The notes: generated by a model not told the origin, from the letters alone. A stretch of DNA of 64,000 nt from Microbulbifer hydrolyticus (GCF_009931115.1 NZ_CP047491.1:806001-870000); one strand, 5' to 3'. Counted from the stretch's first letter, positions 44,401 to 54,021 are shown. Made by a program: numbers and translations.

Positions 44401-45048
44401 ATGCCCATGATGCTGCGCCTTCTATCCATTTTTTCCCTGCTGCTGGCCCTGTCGCCACTGGCAAGCGCACAGGACGTGCGCCTGCAGGCCATATTCGGCA
44501 CCAGCGCCATGTTCGAGATCGATGGCAGGCAGCGCCTGCTGAAGTCCGGCAAAACCTCCCCGGAGGGGGTAACGCTGGTTTCGGTTACCAGTGATGTTGC
44601 GCTGATAGCTATTGATGGCCGGGAGCAGAAACTGACACTGGCGGCACCGGTAGCCGCCAGTTACGCGCAAGCGGATCGGGCGGAAGTGCGCCTGAATCCA
44701 GATAGTCGTGGCCACTACAGCACGACCGCGTGGGTCAATGGCCGGCGGGTAAATGTGATGGTGGATACGGGCGCGAGCAGTATTGCGTTCAACTACCCCA
44801 CCGCGAAGAGCCTAGGGCTGGATCTGGCGCGCGCGCGGCCAATGACCGTTACCACCGCCAGCGGCGTGGAGCGGGCATACCGGTTGCAACTTGCCAGTGT
44901 CACCATCGGTGGAATAACGGTGCACAACGTGGAAGCGACGGTACTGGGCAGCGACTTCCCGCAGGTCACCCTGCTGGGTAACAGTTTTTTGAGTCGCGTA
45001 GACATGCAGCAACAGGATGGCCTGTTACTGCTGCGCGCGCGCAATTGA
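44401..45048 (+). CDS. Retropepsin-like aspartic protease (clan AA, TIGR02281 type)
   Basis: Exported or anchored protein of 215 residues. A signal peptide (about 1-23, ending ASA) is followed by an unassigned domain (about 25-95) and a single-chain retropepsin domain (about 98-213) with the active-site motif [25 protein letters not shown] is the second conserved element of the family. Such proteins work as dimers, one Asp from each chain. Its substrate is unknown. It starts 6 nt after pgpA and its stop overlaps the ribA start (TGATG). Confidence 0.87.
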   Translation: MPMMLRLLSIFSLLLALSPLASAQDVRLQAIFGTSAMFEIDGRQRLLKSGKTSPEGVTLVSVTSDVALIAIDGREQKLTLAAPVAASYAQADRAEVRLNPDSRGHYSTTAWVNGRRVNVMVDTGASSIAFNYPTAKSLGLDLARARPMTVTTASGVERAYRLQLASVTIGGITVHNVEATVLGSDFPQVTLLGNSFLSRVDMQQQDGLLLLRARN

Positions 45049-45692
45049 TGACAAATTTTGATGGTACGCGAGGTATCAGTTTGACCATTCGTTATGTGGA
45101 ATCCTCCAAGCTGCCCACATCCTGGGGCATGTTTGAGATGCACGGTTTCGAGGAGGTAGAAACCGGCAAGGAGCATGTGGTGTTGAGCATGGGGGACCTG
45201 GATACGGATGCGCCGGTGCTGGCCCGTATTCACTCGGAGTGTCTGACCGGGGATGCACTGTTCTCGCTGCGTTGTGATTGTGGGGCGCAGTTGCAGTATG
45301 CGTTGCACCGGATTGCGACGGAGGGGCGCGGAGCGGTGTTTTACCTGCGTCAGGAAGGCCGTGGTATTGGCCTGCTGAACAAGATCCGTGCGTATCACCT
45401 GCAGGACGCCGGTGCTGACACGGTCGAAGCAAATGAGCGTCTGGGCTTTGGCGCGGATATGCGGGACTACTCCATCCTGAAGCCGATGATTGATCACCTG
45501 GGAATCAAGTCCATCCGACTGATGACCAATAACCCGAGAAAGGTGAAAGCCCTGCAGGATCTTGGCGTGGAAGTTACCGAACGCCTGCCGCACCAGTCAG
45601 GCCGCAACCCGCACAATGTGAATTACCTTTCCACCAAGAAGGGCAAGCTGGGGCATCTATTTGACGACGAGGATAGCTCGGATAACGGATAG
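45048..45692 (+). CDS. ribA: GTP cyclohydrolase II
   Basis: Opens GTP to the first riboflavin intermediate. The 214 residues contain all active-site parts: [19 protein letters not shown] with the three zinc Cys, [30 protein letters not shown] and [12 protein letters not shown]. The ATG at 45048 shares its first base with the stop of the previous gene. A later TTG near 45081 is an alternative start, since the conserved part begins around residue 20. This stand-alone enzyme compensates for the degenerate domain of RibBA. Confidence 0.95.
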   Translation: MTNFDGTRGISLTIRYVESSKLPTSWGMFEMHGFEEVETGKEHVVLSMGDLDTDAPVLARIHSECLTGDALFSLRCDCGAQLQYALHRIATEGRGAVFYLRQEGRGIGLLNKIRAYHLQDAGADTVEANERLGFGADMRDYSILKPMIDHLGIKSIRLMTNNPRKVKALQDLGVEVTERLPHQSGRNPHNVNYLSTKKGKLGHLFDDEDSSDNG

Positions 45693-46398
45693 CAGCGGAC
45701 AAGGCGACTGCGAGCAGTTCTCAATGTCACGAACCTTTCATAAAAGCTTCACGCTAAAGAAACGCCGAAACGCCAATCTATACGTGAGCAAGATACAGAT
45801 CTCGCATAAAGCTCAGGAAGAGCAAACCAGTCACTCAGGGAGTGCGGGATCATCCAGTGTGTCTATACTCAGTGTTATCTGAATGCTGAAGGTCGAGAAA
45901 GGTGATGTACCCTCAGCGCTCCGATATAAAGGCCGGCTTTATGCCGGCTTTTGTTTGCGCGCCATTTTCCCGTTTTCGCTGCTTCGTTTTTTATGCTGGC
46001 CGTGTTGCCGGCAGGGCGGCTCTCCGGGATATTGCGGCTTACCCCAATGCCTGTTAGATTTCGTGAAATTCTACCCGCGGAGGATTGTTGATGAGTGTAA
46101 CCAAGCCCCGCCGGGCCAGCCGCGACTGACCATAGCCTGGTCAGCCAATTGCCCGGCAAGTTCCCTTTTGTCGGGTTTCCCCTCCCAATTGGAAACCCCA
46201 CCCAATCGTGCCCAGACTCTTGTCTGAGGTTTGAATGATCTGTGCCCGCAAGTCACTTGATTGTGTACCGGGCACGTTTGAGGGTTCAGGACATTGAGTA
46301 AATCCCTGATTTCACGCCGCCCGGCATTCCGGCGCGGTTTATCTGTTGGTGCTGGTGCTAATGCTGGCGCAGCTACGGAAAATGATCGCAAGGCCAGC
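45693..46398. other. 706-nt gap between ribA and rsgA
   Basis: No gene I can support. A TATACT hexamer at 45864-45869 and the terminator at 45928-45956 frame about 85 nt that could be a short RNA. From 46080 to 46290 there are several small GC dyads but no recurring unit and no credible start codon with family support. Confidence 0.45.
45928..45956 (+). terminator. Rho-independent terminator downstream of ribA
   Basis: AAGGCCGGC pairs with GCCGGCTTT around TTTAT and is followed by TTGTTT. It is about 240 nt after the ribA stop, so it may end a separate short transcript or the rib operon. Confidence 0.75.
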
Positions 46399-47448
46399 AT
46401 GTCCCCGTTGCAGGTATTGGGCTGGAAGCCATTTTTCCAGCAGCAATTGAGCCTGGACGAGTTGAACGATTGCGAGCCGGTGAAGGTGATGGCGGTGCAT
46501 CGCAGCCAGGTCGAGGTGACTGGTGAGCGTGGTGAGGAAGCGGTGTTGGTGCACGGCCCCCTGTTTGAAGATGCTACCGAGCGCCCCACGGTCGGTGACT
46601 GGCTGCTTCTGGAGCGGGAAACACGCAGACCGCTGCGCCGGCTGGAGCGCAGCAGCCTGTTCAAACGCATGGCGCCGGGAGCCAAACAGGCGCAGTTGAT
46701 TGCGGCGAATGTGGATAACGTGCTGATCGTGTCGTCGTGTAATCACGACTTCAATCTGTCGCGGGTGGAGCGGTGTCTGGCACTGGTCAAAGAAGCGGGC
46801 TGCCGCGCCTGTCTGGTGCTGACCAAGGCGGATCAGGACGAGAACCATGAGCAGTACCGGGAGGCTCTCAAAGGCCACCGTGATCTGCCGTTGCTGCTGG
46901 TGAATGCGCTGGATAGGTCGAGCGTGGAACCGCTGCGGGAATACTGCCGCAGTGGCGAAACACTGGCACTGCTGGGCTCTTCCGGGGTGGGCAAGTCCAC
47001 ACTGTTGAACAGTCTCGCCGGCACCGAGCTGGCCGCTACCAGCGGTATTCGTGAAGACGACAGCAAGGGCCGCCATACCACTCGCCACCGCGCGCTCTAT
47101 GCCATTCCCGCTGGCGGCCTGTTACTGGACAGCCCGGGCATGCGCGAGCTTGGTCTGGCGGATGTCGGTGACGGTCTGGCGGCGACCTTTGCCGATATCG
47201 GTGCGCTCGCCGCGAAGTGCCGCTTTGCCGATTGCGTACACGAATCCGAACCGGGTTGTGCGGTGCAGTCGGCCATCGATTCCGGTGAACTGGACGAGCG
47301 CCGCCTGCGCAATTGGCGCAAGCTGGAGCGGGAGGTCGCGCGCAACAGTAAGACGCTCGCGCAGTCGCGGGCGGACGACAAGGCGCTGGGGCAGATGTAC
47401 CGCACGGTGCAGAGTCACGCGCGTTCGCGAAAAAGTGGCGAGGAATAA
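46399..47448 (+). CDS. rsgA: Ribosome small subunit-dependent GTPase A
   Basis: Circularly permuted GTPase that helps late 30S maturation. From the ATG at 46399 (preceded by AAGG) the 349 residues carry an OB-fold (about 20-95), then the G motifs in permuted order: LTKAD (G4), LLGSSGVGKSTLLNSL (G1), DSPGMRELG (G3), then a C-terminal zinc site CRFADCVHESEPGC. A TTG at 46294 would add 35 low-complexity residues and is less likely. The sequence looks like the second RsgA type found in many gammaproteobacteria (MSPLQVLGWKPFFQ start), so another rsgA may exist elsewhere. Confidence 0.88.
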   Translation: MSPLQVLGWKPFFQQQLSLDELNDCEPVKVMAVHRSQVEVTGERGEEAVLVHGPLFEDATERPTVGDWLLLERETRRPLRRLERSSLFKRMAPGAKQAQLIAANVDNVLIVSSCNHDFNLSRVERCLALVKEAGCRACLVLTKADQDENHEQYREALKGHRDLPLLLVNALDRSSVEPLREYCRSGETLALLGSSGVGKSTLLNSLAGTELAATSGIREDDSKGRHTTRHRALYAIPAGGLLLDSPGMRELGLADVGDGLAATFADIGALAAKCRFADCVHESEPGCAVQSAIDSGELDERRLRNWRKLEREVARNSKTLAQSRADDKALGQMYRTVQSHARSRKSGEE

Positions 47449-47476
47449 TCCGACGCTAAATTTCTGCGGGTGAAGT

Positions 47477-47500
47477 GAGGTGGCGGGAATCCGCCACCTC
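47477..47500. terminator. Perfect hairpin between convergent rsgA and the DUF885 gene
   Basis: GAGGTGGCGG pairs with CCGCCACCTC around a four-base loop in the 72-nt gap between two convergent stops. It lacks a T-run but its place fits a shared stop signal. Confidence 0.6.
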
Positions 47501-47520
47501 GCAGGCTCATTCGTACTGTC

Positions 47521-49407
47521 TTAGTTGAGTGCCGCCTGGCCTGCGGATTCCGGAGCAGGTGGTACAGACTGGCTGATTTCCCCACCCTGGGATTCGATCC
47601 AGGAATTCATCCGGCTTTCCAGCACATTCAGTGGCAGTGCGCCTGCACCGAGCAGCGCGTCGTGGAACTGGCGAATATCAAAGTTATTCCCCAGTGCCTC
47701 TTCGGCGCGTGCACGGACTTCCTTGATTTTCAGCTGTCCTACCTTGTAAGCCAGGGCCTGGCCCGGCCACACCAGGTAGCGGTCAATCTCCACTACCACA
47801 TCGTGTTCCGGCTTCGCACTGTTATCCATGAAATACTGGATGGCCTCATCGCGGCTCCAGCCCAGCTGGTGCATCCCGGTATCCACCACCAACCGGACTG
47901 CGCGCCACATGTCGTAGGTCAGCGCGCCGAACTCGTTGTAGGGATCCTTGTACAGGCCGAGGTCGTAACCCAGGCTCTCGGAGTACAGGCCCCAGCCCTC
48001 TACAAACCCGGTGTAGAACTTGTTGCGGCGCAGCGGGTGAATCTCGTTCTGCTCCTGTGCGAGTGCGATCTGCAGGTGGTGCCCGGGCATCGCCTCGTGC
48101 ACCGTCAGCGCTTCCATCTCCCAGGTGGGGCGGCTCTTCAGGTTGTAGGTGTTGGCAAAGAACACCCCGGCCCGCCCGGCTTCACTGGAGCCCGGTTGAT
48201 AATAGGCAGTGGTCTGGGATTTTTCCGAATAGCTGGGGATCGGCTTGACGCCATAGGGCAGACGCGGCAGCGTGCCGAACAGCGCAGGAAGCTCACCGTC
48301 GATGCGCTTGGCGATATCCCGGTAGTTTTTCAGCAGCTCTTCTTTATCGTCGTAATAAAACTGCGGGTCGTTGCGCAGGAAATCGGTAAACGCCTTGAAG
48401 TCACCGTCGAAGCCGGTCTTCTTGATGATCGCATCCATTTCGCCGCGGATACGGCGCACTTCTTCGAGGCCAATACGGTGAATTTCCTCCGGACTAAGGT
48501 CGGTGGTGGTTTCTTCGCGGACTTTGTAAGCGTACCAGCGGATACCGTCTTCGTTCTTGGTGAAGGCGGTTTCTGTATTCGCACTGGGGATGTAGTCACG
48601 CTCAACGTATTCCGCAAAGCTCTGCCAATTGGGGATCAGGGTCTTCTTGTAAATATTCTCGGCGCGTGCACGCAGGCGGTTCTGATTGGACGCGGAGATC
48701 GCGGCGGGCATGTCGTAGAACGACTTTAGCAGCGGGCTTTGCGTGGGGTCCGCGGGAATCAGTGCGCGTATCTGGCCGGGGAGGTCGCGCAGGGTGATCT
48801 GCGGTGGCGTGAGGCCCTGGGCAAGGCCTTTCTCCATCAGGATCTTGTTCTGCTCGATCAGGCCGGGCAGCTTGTCCAGGCGGGCCAGTATGTTTTCATA
48901 ATCGGCGGCAGTGCGCTTGGGCATGGCGTTCAGCACGGCTGGAACGCTGCGCTGGATACCGCTCATATGGTTCACTGGCAGCAAGTGATCGGGGAATTGG
49001 TAGCCGCGCACCTGCAGCAGCAGGTCCTGGTAAAGTAACTGGTAGTCGAGTTTTTCCGCATCGCTGAGCTTGTCTTCGTTCAGCTGGCGGCTGGCTGCGA
49101 GTAGTTTGCGGGTCTGTCCCTTGCGACGTTCGATGCCCTTGACTGATTGATCGGTCCAGTTTTTTTCTACACCGGGGTAGCCGCGGTAGGTGGCGTTTTC
49201 CGGGTAGCTTTCCATGATCCAGCGGTAGCGCAGGTCTTGCAGCGCTTCAAGTTTTTCACTGGCACCTTTCTTGGGTAGTGCATCCATGGCCTTTTCGAAG
49301 GCTTTGTGGTCCATGGCCTGCACATTCAGGCTTGTTGCCATGATTGCCGCGGATAAGCTGAGCAGCCTGGGGTTCAGGATTTTTTTAACTGAAATGGAAA
49401 AGGACAT
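47521..49407 (-). CDS. Exported DUF885 protein (putative metallopeptidase)
   Basis: Protein of 628 residues with a signal peptide (about 1-30, ending VQA), so it acts in the periplasm or outside. The DUF885 motif TVHEAMPGHHLQIALA (about 425) has the His/Glu arrangement expected for a zinc site, and FVEGWGLYSESLG about 35 residues later supplies a further Glu. VWPGQALAYKVGQLKI lies near the C-terminus. The ATG at 49407 follows AGGAAG; earlier in-frame codons lie in the repeat region. Substrates of this family are mostly unknown. Confidence 0.85.
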   Translation of the reverse strand: MSFSISVKKILNPRLLSLSAAIMATSLNVQAMDHKAFEKAMDALPKKGASEKLEALQDLRYRWIMESYPENATYRGYPGVEKNWTDQSVKGIERRKGQTRKLLAASRQLNEDKLSDAEKLDYQLLYQDLLLQVRGYQFPDHLLPVNHMSGIQRSVPAVLNAMPKRTAADYENILARLDKLPGLIEQNKILMEKGLAQGLTPPQITLRDLPGQIRALIPADPTQSPLLKSFYDMPAAISASNQNRLRARAENIYKKTLIPNWQSFAEYVERDYIPSANTETAFTKNEDGIRWYAYKVREETTTDLSPEEIHRIGLEEVRRIRGEMDAIIKKTGFDGDFKAFTDFLRNDPQFYYDDKEELLKNYRDIAKRIDGELPALFGTLPRLPYGVKPIPSYSEKSQTTAYYQPGSSEAGRAGVFFANTYNLKSRPTWEMEALTVHEAMPGHHLQIALAQEQNEIHPLRRNKFYTGFVEGWGLYSESLGYDLGLYKDPYNEFGALTYDMWRAVRLVVDTGMHQLGWSRDEAIQYFMDNSAKPEHDVVVEIDRYLVWPGQALAYKVGQLKIKEVRARAEEALGNNFDIRQFHDALLGAGALPLNVLESRMNSWIESQGGEISQSVPPAPESAGQAALN

Positions 49408-49475
49408 CGTACTTCCTGTCTCTGAATTATTTGTTGTGTATTCGAGGCGCATAGCATTGATGCTAAGGCAGAGTG

Positions 49476-49569
49476 CAGGGTGGAGCATTTGGAAACCGTC
49501 GCAAACAGGGATGTTTGCGACGGAGCGTACAGGGATGTATTCACAGCGGTTTCCAAATGCTCCACCCTG
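49476..49569 (+). repeat. Structured intergenic repeat, copy 3
   Basis: Outer arms 49476-49497 and 49548-49569 are perfect 22-nt complements. Inner hairpin 49498-49521 has perfect 10-nt arms (GTCGCAAACA) closed over GGGA. The tag at 49522-49549 contains CAGGGATGTATTCACAGC. It lies in the gap before the DUF885 gene and faces copy 4, 51 nt away. Confidence 0.85.
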
Positions 49570-49620
49570 TGATCTGCCGCCACCAAGTTTGTTCGGAGCA
49601 CCGTTCTAGGTGCCGTGGCG

Positions 49621-49730
49621 GCCAAGCACCGGGTATTCGTTTTCAAAACCGCTGTGAATACATCCCTGTACGCTGCGTCGGCGACGTCCCTGTCGCCGAC
49701 GCTTTTGAAAACGAATCCCCGGCACTTGGC
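49621..49730 (-). repeat. Structured intergenic repeat, copy 4 (inverted to copy 3)
   Basis: Outer arms 49621-49648 and 49703-49730 pair over 28 positions with few mismatches. Inner hairpin 49675-49702 has 12-nt GC arms around TCCC. The tag at 49649-49674, read on the - strand, again gives CAGGGATGTATTCACAGC. Copies 3 and 4 fill most of the 49408-49776 gap, which holds no gene. Confidence 0.85.
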
Positions 49731-49776
49731 CTTCGATTCGAGTTCTCGTGTTCTTTACTAGATTATTAAATCTTAT

Positions 49777-51708
49777 TTAAATTGCCGCAGCCTGCCCATT
49801 TGATTGGGCCTGGTGCATTTGTGTCTGGCGTTCGCGGATTTGTTCCTCAATGCCACTGGCATCCAGCCCGATTTCTGACAGCAGTTTCGGGTGCTTGCCG
49901 TGCTCGATGATTTTATCGGGCAGGCCCAGCTGCAGCAGCGGCACCGGAACGATTCGCTGATTCAGGTACTCTGATACAGCACTGCCAGCGCCGCCGGCAA
50001 CGGTATTTTCTTCCAGGGTGACCAGTAACTCGTGGCTGTCGGCCAGCTCGCTGATCAACTCTTCATCCAGGGGTTTCACCCAGCGCATATCCACAAGTGT
50101 CGCGCCGAGTTTTTCCGCCGCTTCGCGTGCCGGGGTCAGCAGGGTGCCGAAATTCAGGATGGCGATGTCCTTGCCTTCGCGAACAGTACGGCCCTTGCCG
50201 ACCGGCAGCTCGGTCATTTCTGATTTTATTTCCACACCCGGGCCAGTACCCCGAGGGTAACGCACCGCAGAGGGGCCATTGTGCTGGTAGGCGGTGTAGA
50301 GCAGCTGGCGGCACTCGTTCTCGTCACTGGGCGCGGCGATGACCAGGTTGGGCAGGCAGCGCATAAAGGTCAGGTCGAAGCTGCCCGCGTGGGTGGGGCC
50401 GTCTTCACCCACGAGTCCGGCGCGGTCGATGGCGAAGGTGACATCCAGATCCTGGATCGCCACATCGTGCACCAGCTGATCGTATCCGCGCTGCAGGAAG
50501 GTGGAATAAATCGCGACCACTGGCTTCTGGCCTTCGCAGGCGAGGCCGGCGGCAAGCGTCACCGCATGTTGTTCGGCGATAGCGACGTCGTGGTAACGCT
50601 CGGGGAAGCGCTCGGCGAAGTCGACCATGCCGGAGCCTTCGCACATGGCCGGAGTTATGCCGACCAGCTTTTCATCCTGCTCGGCGGTATCGCACAGCCA
50701 CTGGCCGAAAATATCCTGGTATTTGGGCCCTTTCTTTTTCGGTTCGCTCGTCTTCTCTGTTGATACGGCCACCTGCACCTTGGGTTCCGGCTCGAGCTTG
50801 TTGAGCGCGTGGTAACCCACCGGGTCCTCTTCCGCGGGGCCGAAGCCCTTGCCCTTGGTGGTGACGATGTGCAGCAGCTGCGGGCCGCGCTGATTGCGCA
50901 GGTTGCGCAGCGTATGCACCAGGTCCTGCATGTTGTGGCCGTCCAGCGGGCCCACGTAGTTGAAGCCCAGCTCTTCAAACAGGGTGCCGGGGGTGATCAT
51001 GCCTTTCACGTGTTCTTCGGTGCGGCGTGCCAGCTGCCAGGCTTTGGGGATCGCAGACAAGATCTTGCGACTGCCTTCGCGCATGTTCAGGTAGGTCTTG
51101 CTGGCGAGGATGCGTGCGAAGTAGGTGGCCAGACCGCCGACGTTCTTGGAGATGGACATACGGTTGTCGTTCAGCACCACAAGCATGTCTTTGCCGGTAT
51201 GCGCGGCGTGGTTGAGGGCCTCGAAAGCCATACCTGCGGTCATGGCGCCATCGCCGATCACGGCCACCACCTTGCGCTCATCGGGCGAGCCGAGCGCCAT
51301 GCCCAGTGCCGCGCTGATGGAGGTACTGGAATGGCCGACACCGAAGGTGTCGTAGGGGCTCTCACTGCGCTTGGGGAAACCGGACAGGCCGCCCTGCTGG
51401 CGCATGGTCAGCATCTGCTCGCGGCGGCCGGTGAGGATCTTGTGCGGGTAGGTCTGGTGGCCCACATCCCACACCAGGCGGTCTTCCGGGGTGTTGTAGA
51501 TGTAGTGCAGGGCGATGGTGAGCTCCACCACGCCCAGGCCGGCACCGAAGTGGCCACCGGTCTGCCCCACGCAGTAGAGCAGGTATTCGCGCAGCTCGGT
51601 TGCCAGCTGGGGCAGTTGTTTTTCCGGCAGGGCGCGCAGCTGGGCCGGGTCGTCGATCTGGTCGAGTAGCGGCGTATTCGGGCGCTTGCGGGGTATCTCG
51701 TCGAACAT
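49777..51708 (-). CDS. dxs: 1-deoxy-D-xylulose-5-phosphate synthase
   Basis: Thiamine-diphosphate enzyme of 643 residues, first step of the methylerythritol pathway to isoprenoids. [50 protein letters not shown] (cofactor site), [12 protein letters not shown] and [12 protein letters not shown] are all present, with the transketolase C domain at about 510-630. The ATG at 51708 follows AGGA. It is normally next to ispA; here the Mrp-like operon, the Rap1a/Tai-like gene and a response regulator gene come between them. Confidence 0.96.
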   Translation of the reverse strand: MFDEIPRKRPNTPLLDQIDDPAQLRALPEKQLPQLATELREYLLYCVGQTGGHFGAGLGVVELTIALHYIYNTPEDRLVWDVGHQTYPHKILTGRREQMLTMRQQGGLSGFPKRSESPYDTFGVGHSSTSISAALGMALGSPDERKVVAVIGDGAMTAGMAFEALNHAAHTGKDMLVVLNDNRMSISKNVGGLATYFARILASKTYLNMREGSRKILSAIPKAWQLARRTEEHVKGMITPGTLFEELGFNYVGPLDGHNMQDLVHTLRNLRNQRGPQLLHIVTTKGKGFGPAEEDPVGYHALNKLEPEPKVQVAVSTEKTSEPKKKGPKYQDIFGQWLCDTAEQDEKLVGITPAMCEGSGMVDFAERFPERYHDVAIAEQHAVTLAAGLACEGQKPVVAIYSTFLQRGYDQLVHDVAIQDLDVTFAIDRAGLVGEDGPTHAGSFDLTFMRCLPNLVIAAPSDENECRQLLYTAYQHNGPSAVRYPRGTGPGVEIKSEMTELPVGKGRTVREGKDIAILNFGTLLTPAREAAEKLGATLVDMRWVKPLDEELISELADSHELLVTLEENTVAGGAGSAVSEYLNQRIVPVPLLQLGLPDKIIEHGKHPKLLSEIGLDASGIEEQIRERQTQMHQAQSNGQAAAI

Positions 51709-51843
51709 CAAGGGTCCTGATTCGGGCTGCAGGGCCCCGCACTTCTGGCGGCGGCCTAACGTATCAATTGCAACTGATATAAGAAGCGAATTGTATGCCC
51801 ACAGAGGGGAGATTGCATCCTGATCGGTGCGTTGGCGCCCCGG

Positions 51844-53547
51844 TCACACCCACCCGAGTACCAGGTAGACCCCCAATAGCAGTACTACTCCAGCCACCAT
51901 GCTGCCTGTAAGCCAGTTGCGGGCCATGACGCCATCGGCACGGTGGTGGCTCGCCACACCTTCCACGAGCCGCTCCACACCGCCAACGGCAGCGCTGCGC
52001 AGGCGATTGTCGAGGGCGAACAGGCGGTTGAACAGCGCGCGCATGGCATCCGGCACCAGCCGGCGGTAGATCCACTCCACATCCAGGTTGACCGATGGCA
52101 GTTCCGGCGGGTAAAGGTGCCGCAGGTTCAGCCACACGAAGGCCAGCGCGGAGAAGAACAGCAGTTGCAGCTGGGTCAGTACATGGGTCACGTCGTAGGG
52201 CGTGTAGGACATTTCATACGGCAGCAGGCTGTACAGGGCCTGCGGGTAGATCCCCACAGTCAGGCACAGGGCCGCGGCGATACTCATGGCCACCAGCATG
52301 TTTGCCGGCGGCTCGCGTGCTGGCAGCTTGGCATCGTGCGCGAAGAAGGCGAAGTAGGGGATCTTGATACCGGCGTGGTGGAATACACCCGCGGAGGCGA
52401 ACAGCAGGATCAGCCAGACCCAGTCGTGCCCGTTCTTGATCGCGGCACTCATCACCATGGATTTGCTGACAAAGCCACTGAACAGCGGGAACGCGGAAAT
52501 CGATGCGGCACCGATAATACACAGCACGGTGGTCTTCGGCATTTTCTTGTACAGGCCGCCCAGTTCCGAACCATTGATCTTGCCGGTCACGTGCAGCACC
52601 GCCCCCATGGACATGAACAGCAGCCCCTTGAAAATCACATCGTTGAACGCGTGAGCCACGGCGCCATTGATCGCCAGGGAGGTGCCAATGCCGATGCCAA
52701 CCACCATAAAGCCCAGCTGGTTGATCAGGCTGTAGGCCAGTACCCGCCGCAGATCATTCTCGATCACCGCATAGAAGATCGGGAAACAGGCCATAGTGGC
52801 GCCGATGTATACCAGCAACTCGGTGCCGGGGTAGGCGCGCGCCAGGGCGTAGACTGCCACCTTGGTGGTGAAGGCACTCAGGAATACCGTGCCGGTGGGG
52901 GTGGATTCCGGATAGGCGTCGGTGAGCCAGTTGTGGAAAAAGGGAAAGGCACACTTGATACCGAAGGCAATAAAGATCATCCAGCCATAAGGACTGCCAT
53001 CGGGCCCGCCCTCCAGCCCGATGCGGCCGAATTCCAGCGTACCGTTGGCCTGGCCATAGAAAACCATCCCGCCGAGCAGCAAAAGGCCGGAGAGGATGTG
53101 CAGGGTGAAATAGCGCAGCCCGGCCACATAGGCGCGGCCGGTACGGCGTGCCCACACCAGGAATACCGAAGTCAGTGCCAGTAACTCCCAGAAAATGAAC
53201 AGGGTGAGCAGGTCGCCAGCGAACACCGCACCCAGCGCACTGCCCGCATATAGCAGGCTGGCTACCTGCTGCAGGGTGTCGCGTACATGCAGTGCGTAGA
53301 TCACCGAAATCAGCGCGGCAATATGGAACAGGTAGCCAAACAGCAGGCTCAGCCTGTCCGCCTTGAACAGCAGCAAGTCAAAATCGAGGATCGAATACTG
53401 GCCAAAGCTGCCACTGCCCAGCAGCCAGAGGTTGGCCAGACCGAGTATGGGCACCGCAATCGAAACCAGTGCCCGCGCCCGGCCGCGCAGGACCAGTACC
53501 AGCGCCGCGGCAACAAAAAATGGGATGAAGGGGGCTATCTCAAACAT
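51844..53547 (-). CDS. Mrp-type antiporter subunit D-like protein (third antiporter-like subunit)
   Basis: Inner-membrane protein of about 567 residues with about 14 membrane segments and the proton-antiporter fold shared with NuoL/M/N. Key residues for ion movement are seen: Glu in TLFIFWELLALTSVF (TM5), Lys in FGIKCAFPFFHNWLTDAYPE (TM7), Lys in SAFTTKVAVYAL (TM8). A long hydrophilic stretch with amphipathic helices follows near residue 480 and one membrane segment ends it. I start at the ATG at 53547 after GGAGG; it overlaps the previous gene by 8 nt. It may stand in for the NuoL-like half of MrpA (inference). Confidence 0.85.
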   Translation of the reverse strand: MFEIAPFIPFFVAAALVLVLRGRARALVSIAVPILGLANLWLLGSGSFGQYSILDFDLLLFKADRLSLLFGYLFHIAALISVIYALHVRDTLQQVASLLYAGSALGAVFAGDLLTLFIFWELLALTSVFLVWARRTGRAYVAGLRYFTLHILSGLLLLGGMVFYGQANGTLEFGRIGLEGGPDGSPYGWMIFIAFGIKCAFPFFHNWLTDAYPESTPTGTVFLSAFTTKVAVYALARAYPGTELLVYIGATMACFPIFYAVIENDLRRVLAYSLINQLGFMVVGIGIGTSLAINGAVAHAFNDVIFKGLLFMSMGAVLHVTGKINGSELGGLYKKMPKTTVLCIIGAASISAFPLFSGFVSKSMVMSAAIKNGHDWVWLILLFASAGVFHHAGIKIPYFAFFAHDAKLPAREPPANMLVAMSIAAALCLTVGIYPQALYSLLPYEMSYTPYDVTHVLTQLQLLFFSALAFVWLNLRHLYPPELPSVNLDVEWIYRRLVPDAMRALFNRLFALDNRLRSAAVGGVERLVEGVASHHRADGVMARNWLTGSMVAGVVLLLGVYLVLGWV

Positions 53548-53872
53548 CCGCAGGTCCTCCCGCGGCGGGCGCTGTTGGCGCATGCCCCTGGCCCTGCTCA
53601 TCAGCCGTGTTGTCGGTCAATTCGCGTTTGTCGTAGTAGTCTTCCGGGCGCATCAGAAAGGTACGCATCCATTTCGCTGCGAACACCAGGATTACACAGC
53701 CCACAAAGCCGTACATGGGGTAAAAGCCGGGCAGGCTCTCCCAGCGAAACTCGGTGTGACGGTGAATCACGAAATCCATCGCGAACAGCAGCGCGCAGAT
53801 GCTGTAAAAGATGCGCAGCATCCAGCGGATATTGTTTGGGTTATCAAAAAATGCCTGTTTTTCAACACTCAT
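53540..53872 (-). CDS. Small membrane protein encoded in the Mrp-like operon, unknown function
   Basis: 110 residues with two membrane segments (about 18-36 and 48-66) separated by a short loop with His and Trp (IHRHTEFRWES), and a polar C-terminal tail rich in Ala, Pro and Gly. No family name is known to me. The stop overlaps the start of the last antiporter subunit (8 nt) and it lies in the operon, so it may be an assembly or accessory subunit. Its upstream gap is filled entirely by an inverted-repeat element. Confidence 0.75.
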   Translation of the reverse strand: MSVEKQAFFDNPNNIRWMLRIFYSICALLFAMDFVIHRHTEFRWESLPGFYPMYGFVGCVILVFAAKWMRTFLMRPEDYYDKRELTDNTADEQGQGHAPTAPAAGGPADV

Positions 53873-53876
53873 AATT

Positions 53877-54018
53877 GGGCACCTTTAAAAATGTAGCGAG
53901 CAGGAGGCTGGTGGTGGCCGCCAGAGCGCAGGCCGCGGAGTGTATATTCGATACCTGGACAGCCGAGTACCGCCGGACACCGCCAGGCACACGCGCAGTA
54001 TTTTGGTTAAAGGTGCCC
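53877..54018. repeat. 142-nt inverted-repeat element inside the Mrp-like operon
   Basis: GGGCACCTTTAA (53877-53888) is repeated inverted and exact at 54007-54018. The GC-rich interior of about 118 nt contains further short dyads. It spans the complete gap between the subunit gene ending at 54022 and the small gene starting at 53872. It does not carry the tag of the other repeat family. It looks like a small mobile repeat (MITE- or REP-like). Confidence 0.6.
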
Positions 54019-54021
54019 ATA

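Noticed and set aside
46071-46685. 204-codon - strand frame in the ribA-rsgA gap
   Set aside because: Overlaps the rsgA coding region antisense, with Arg/Ser-rich translation and no family signature.
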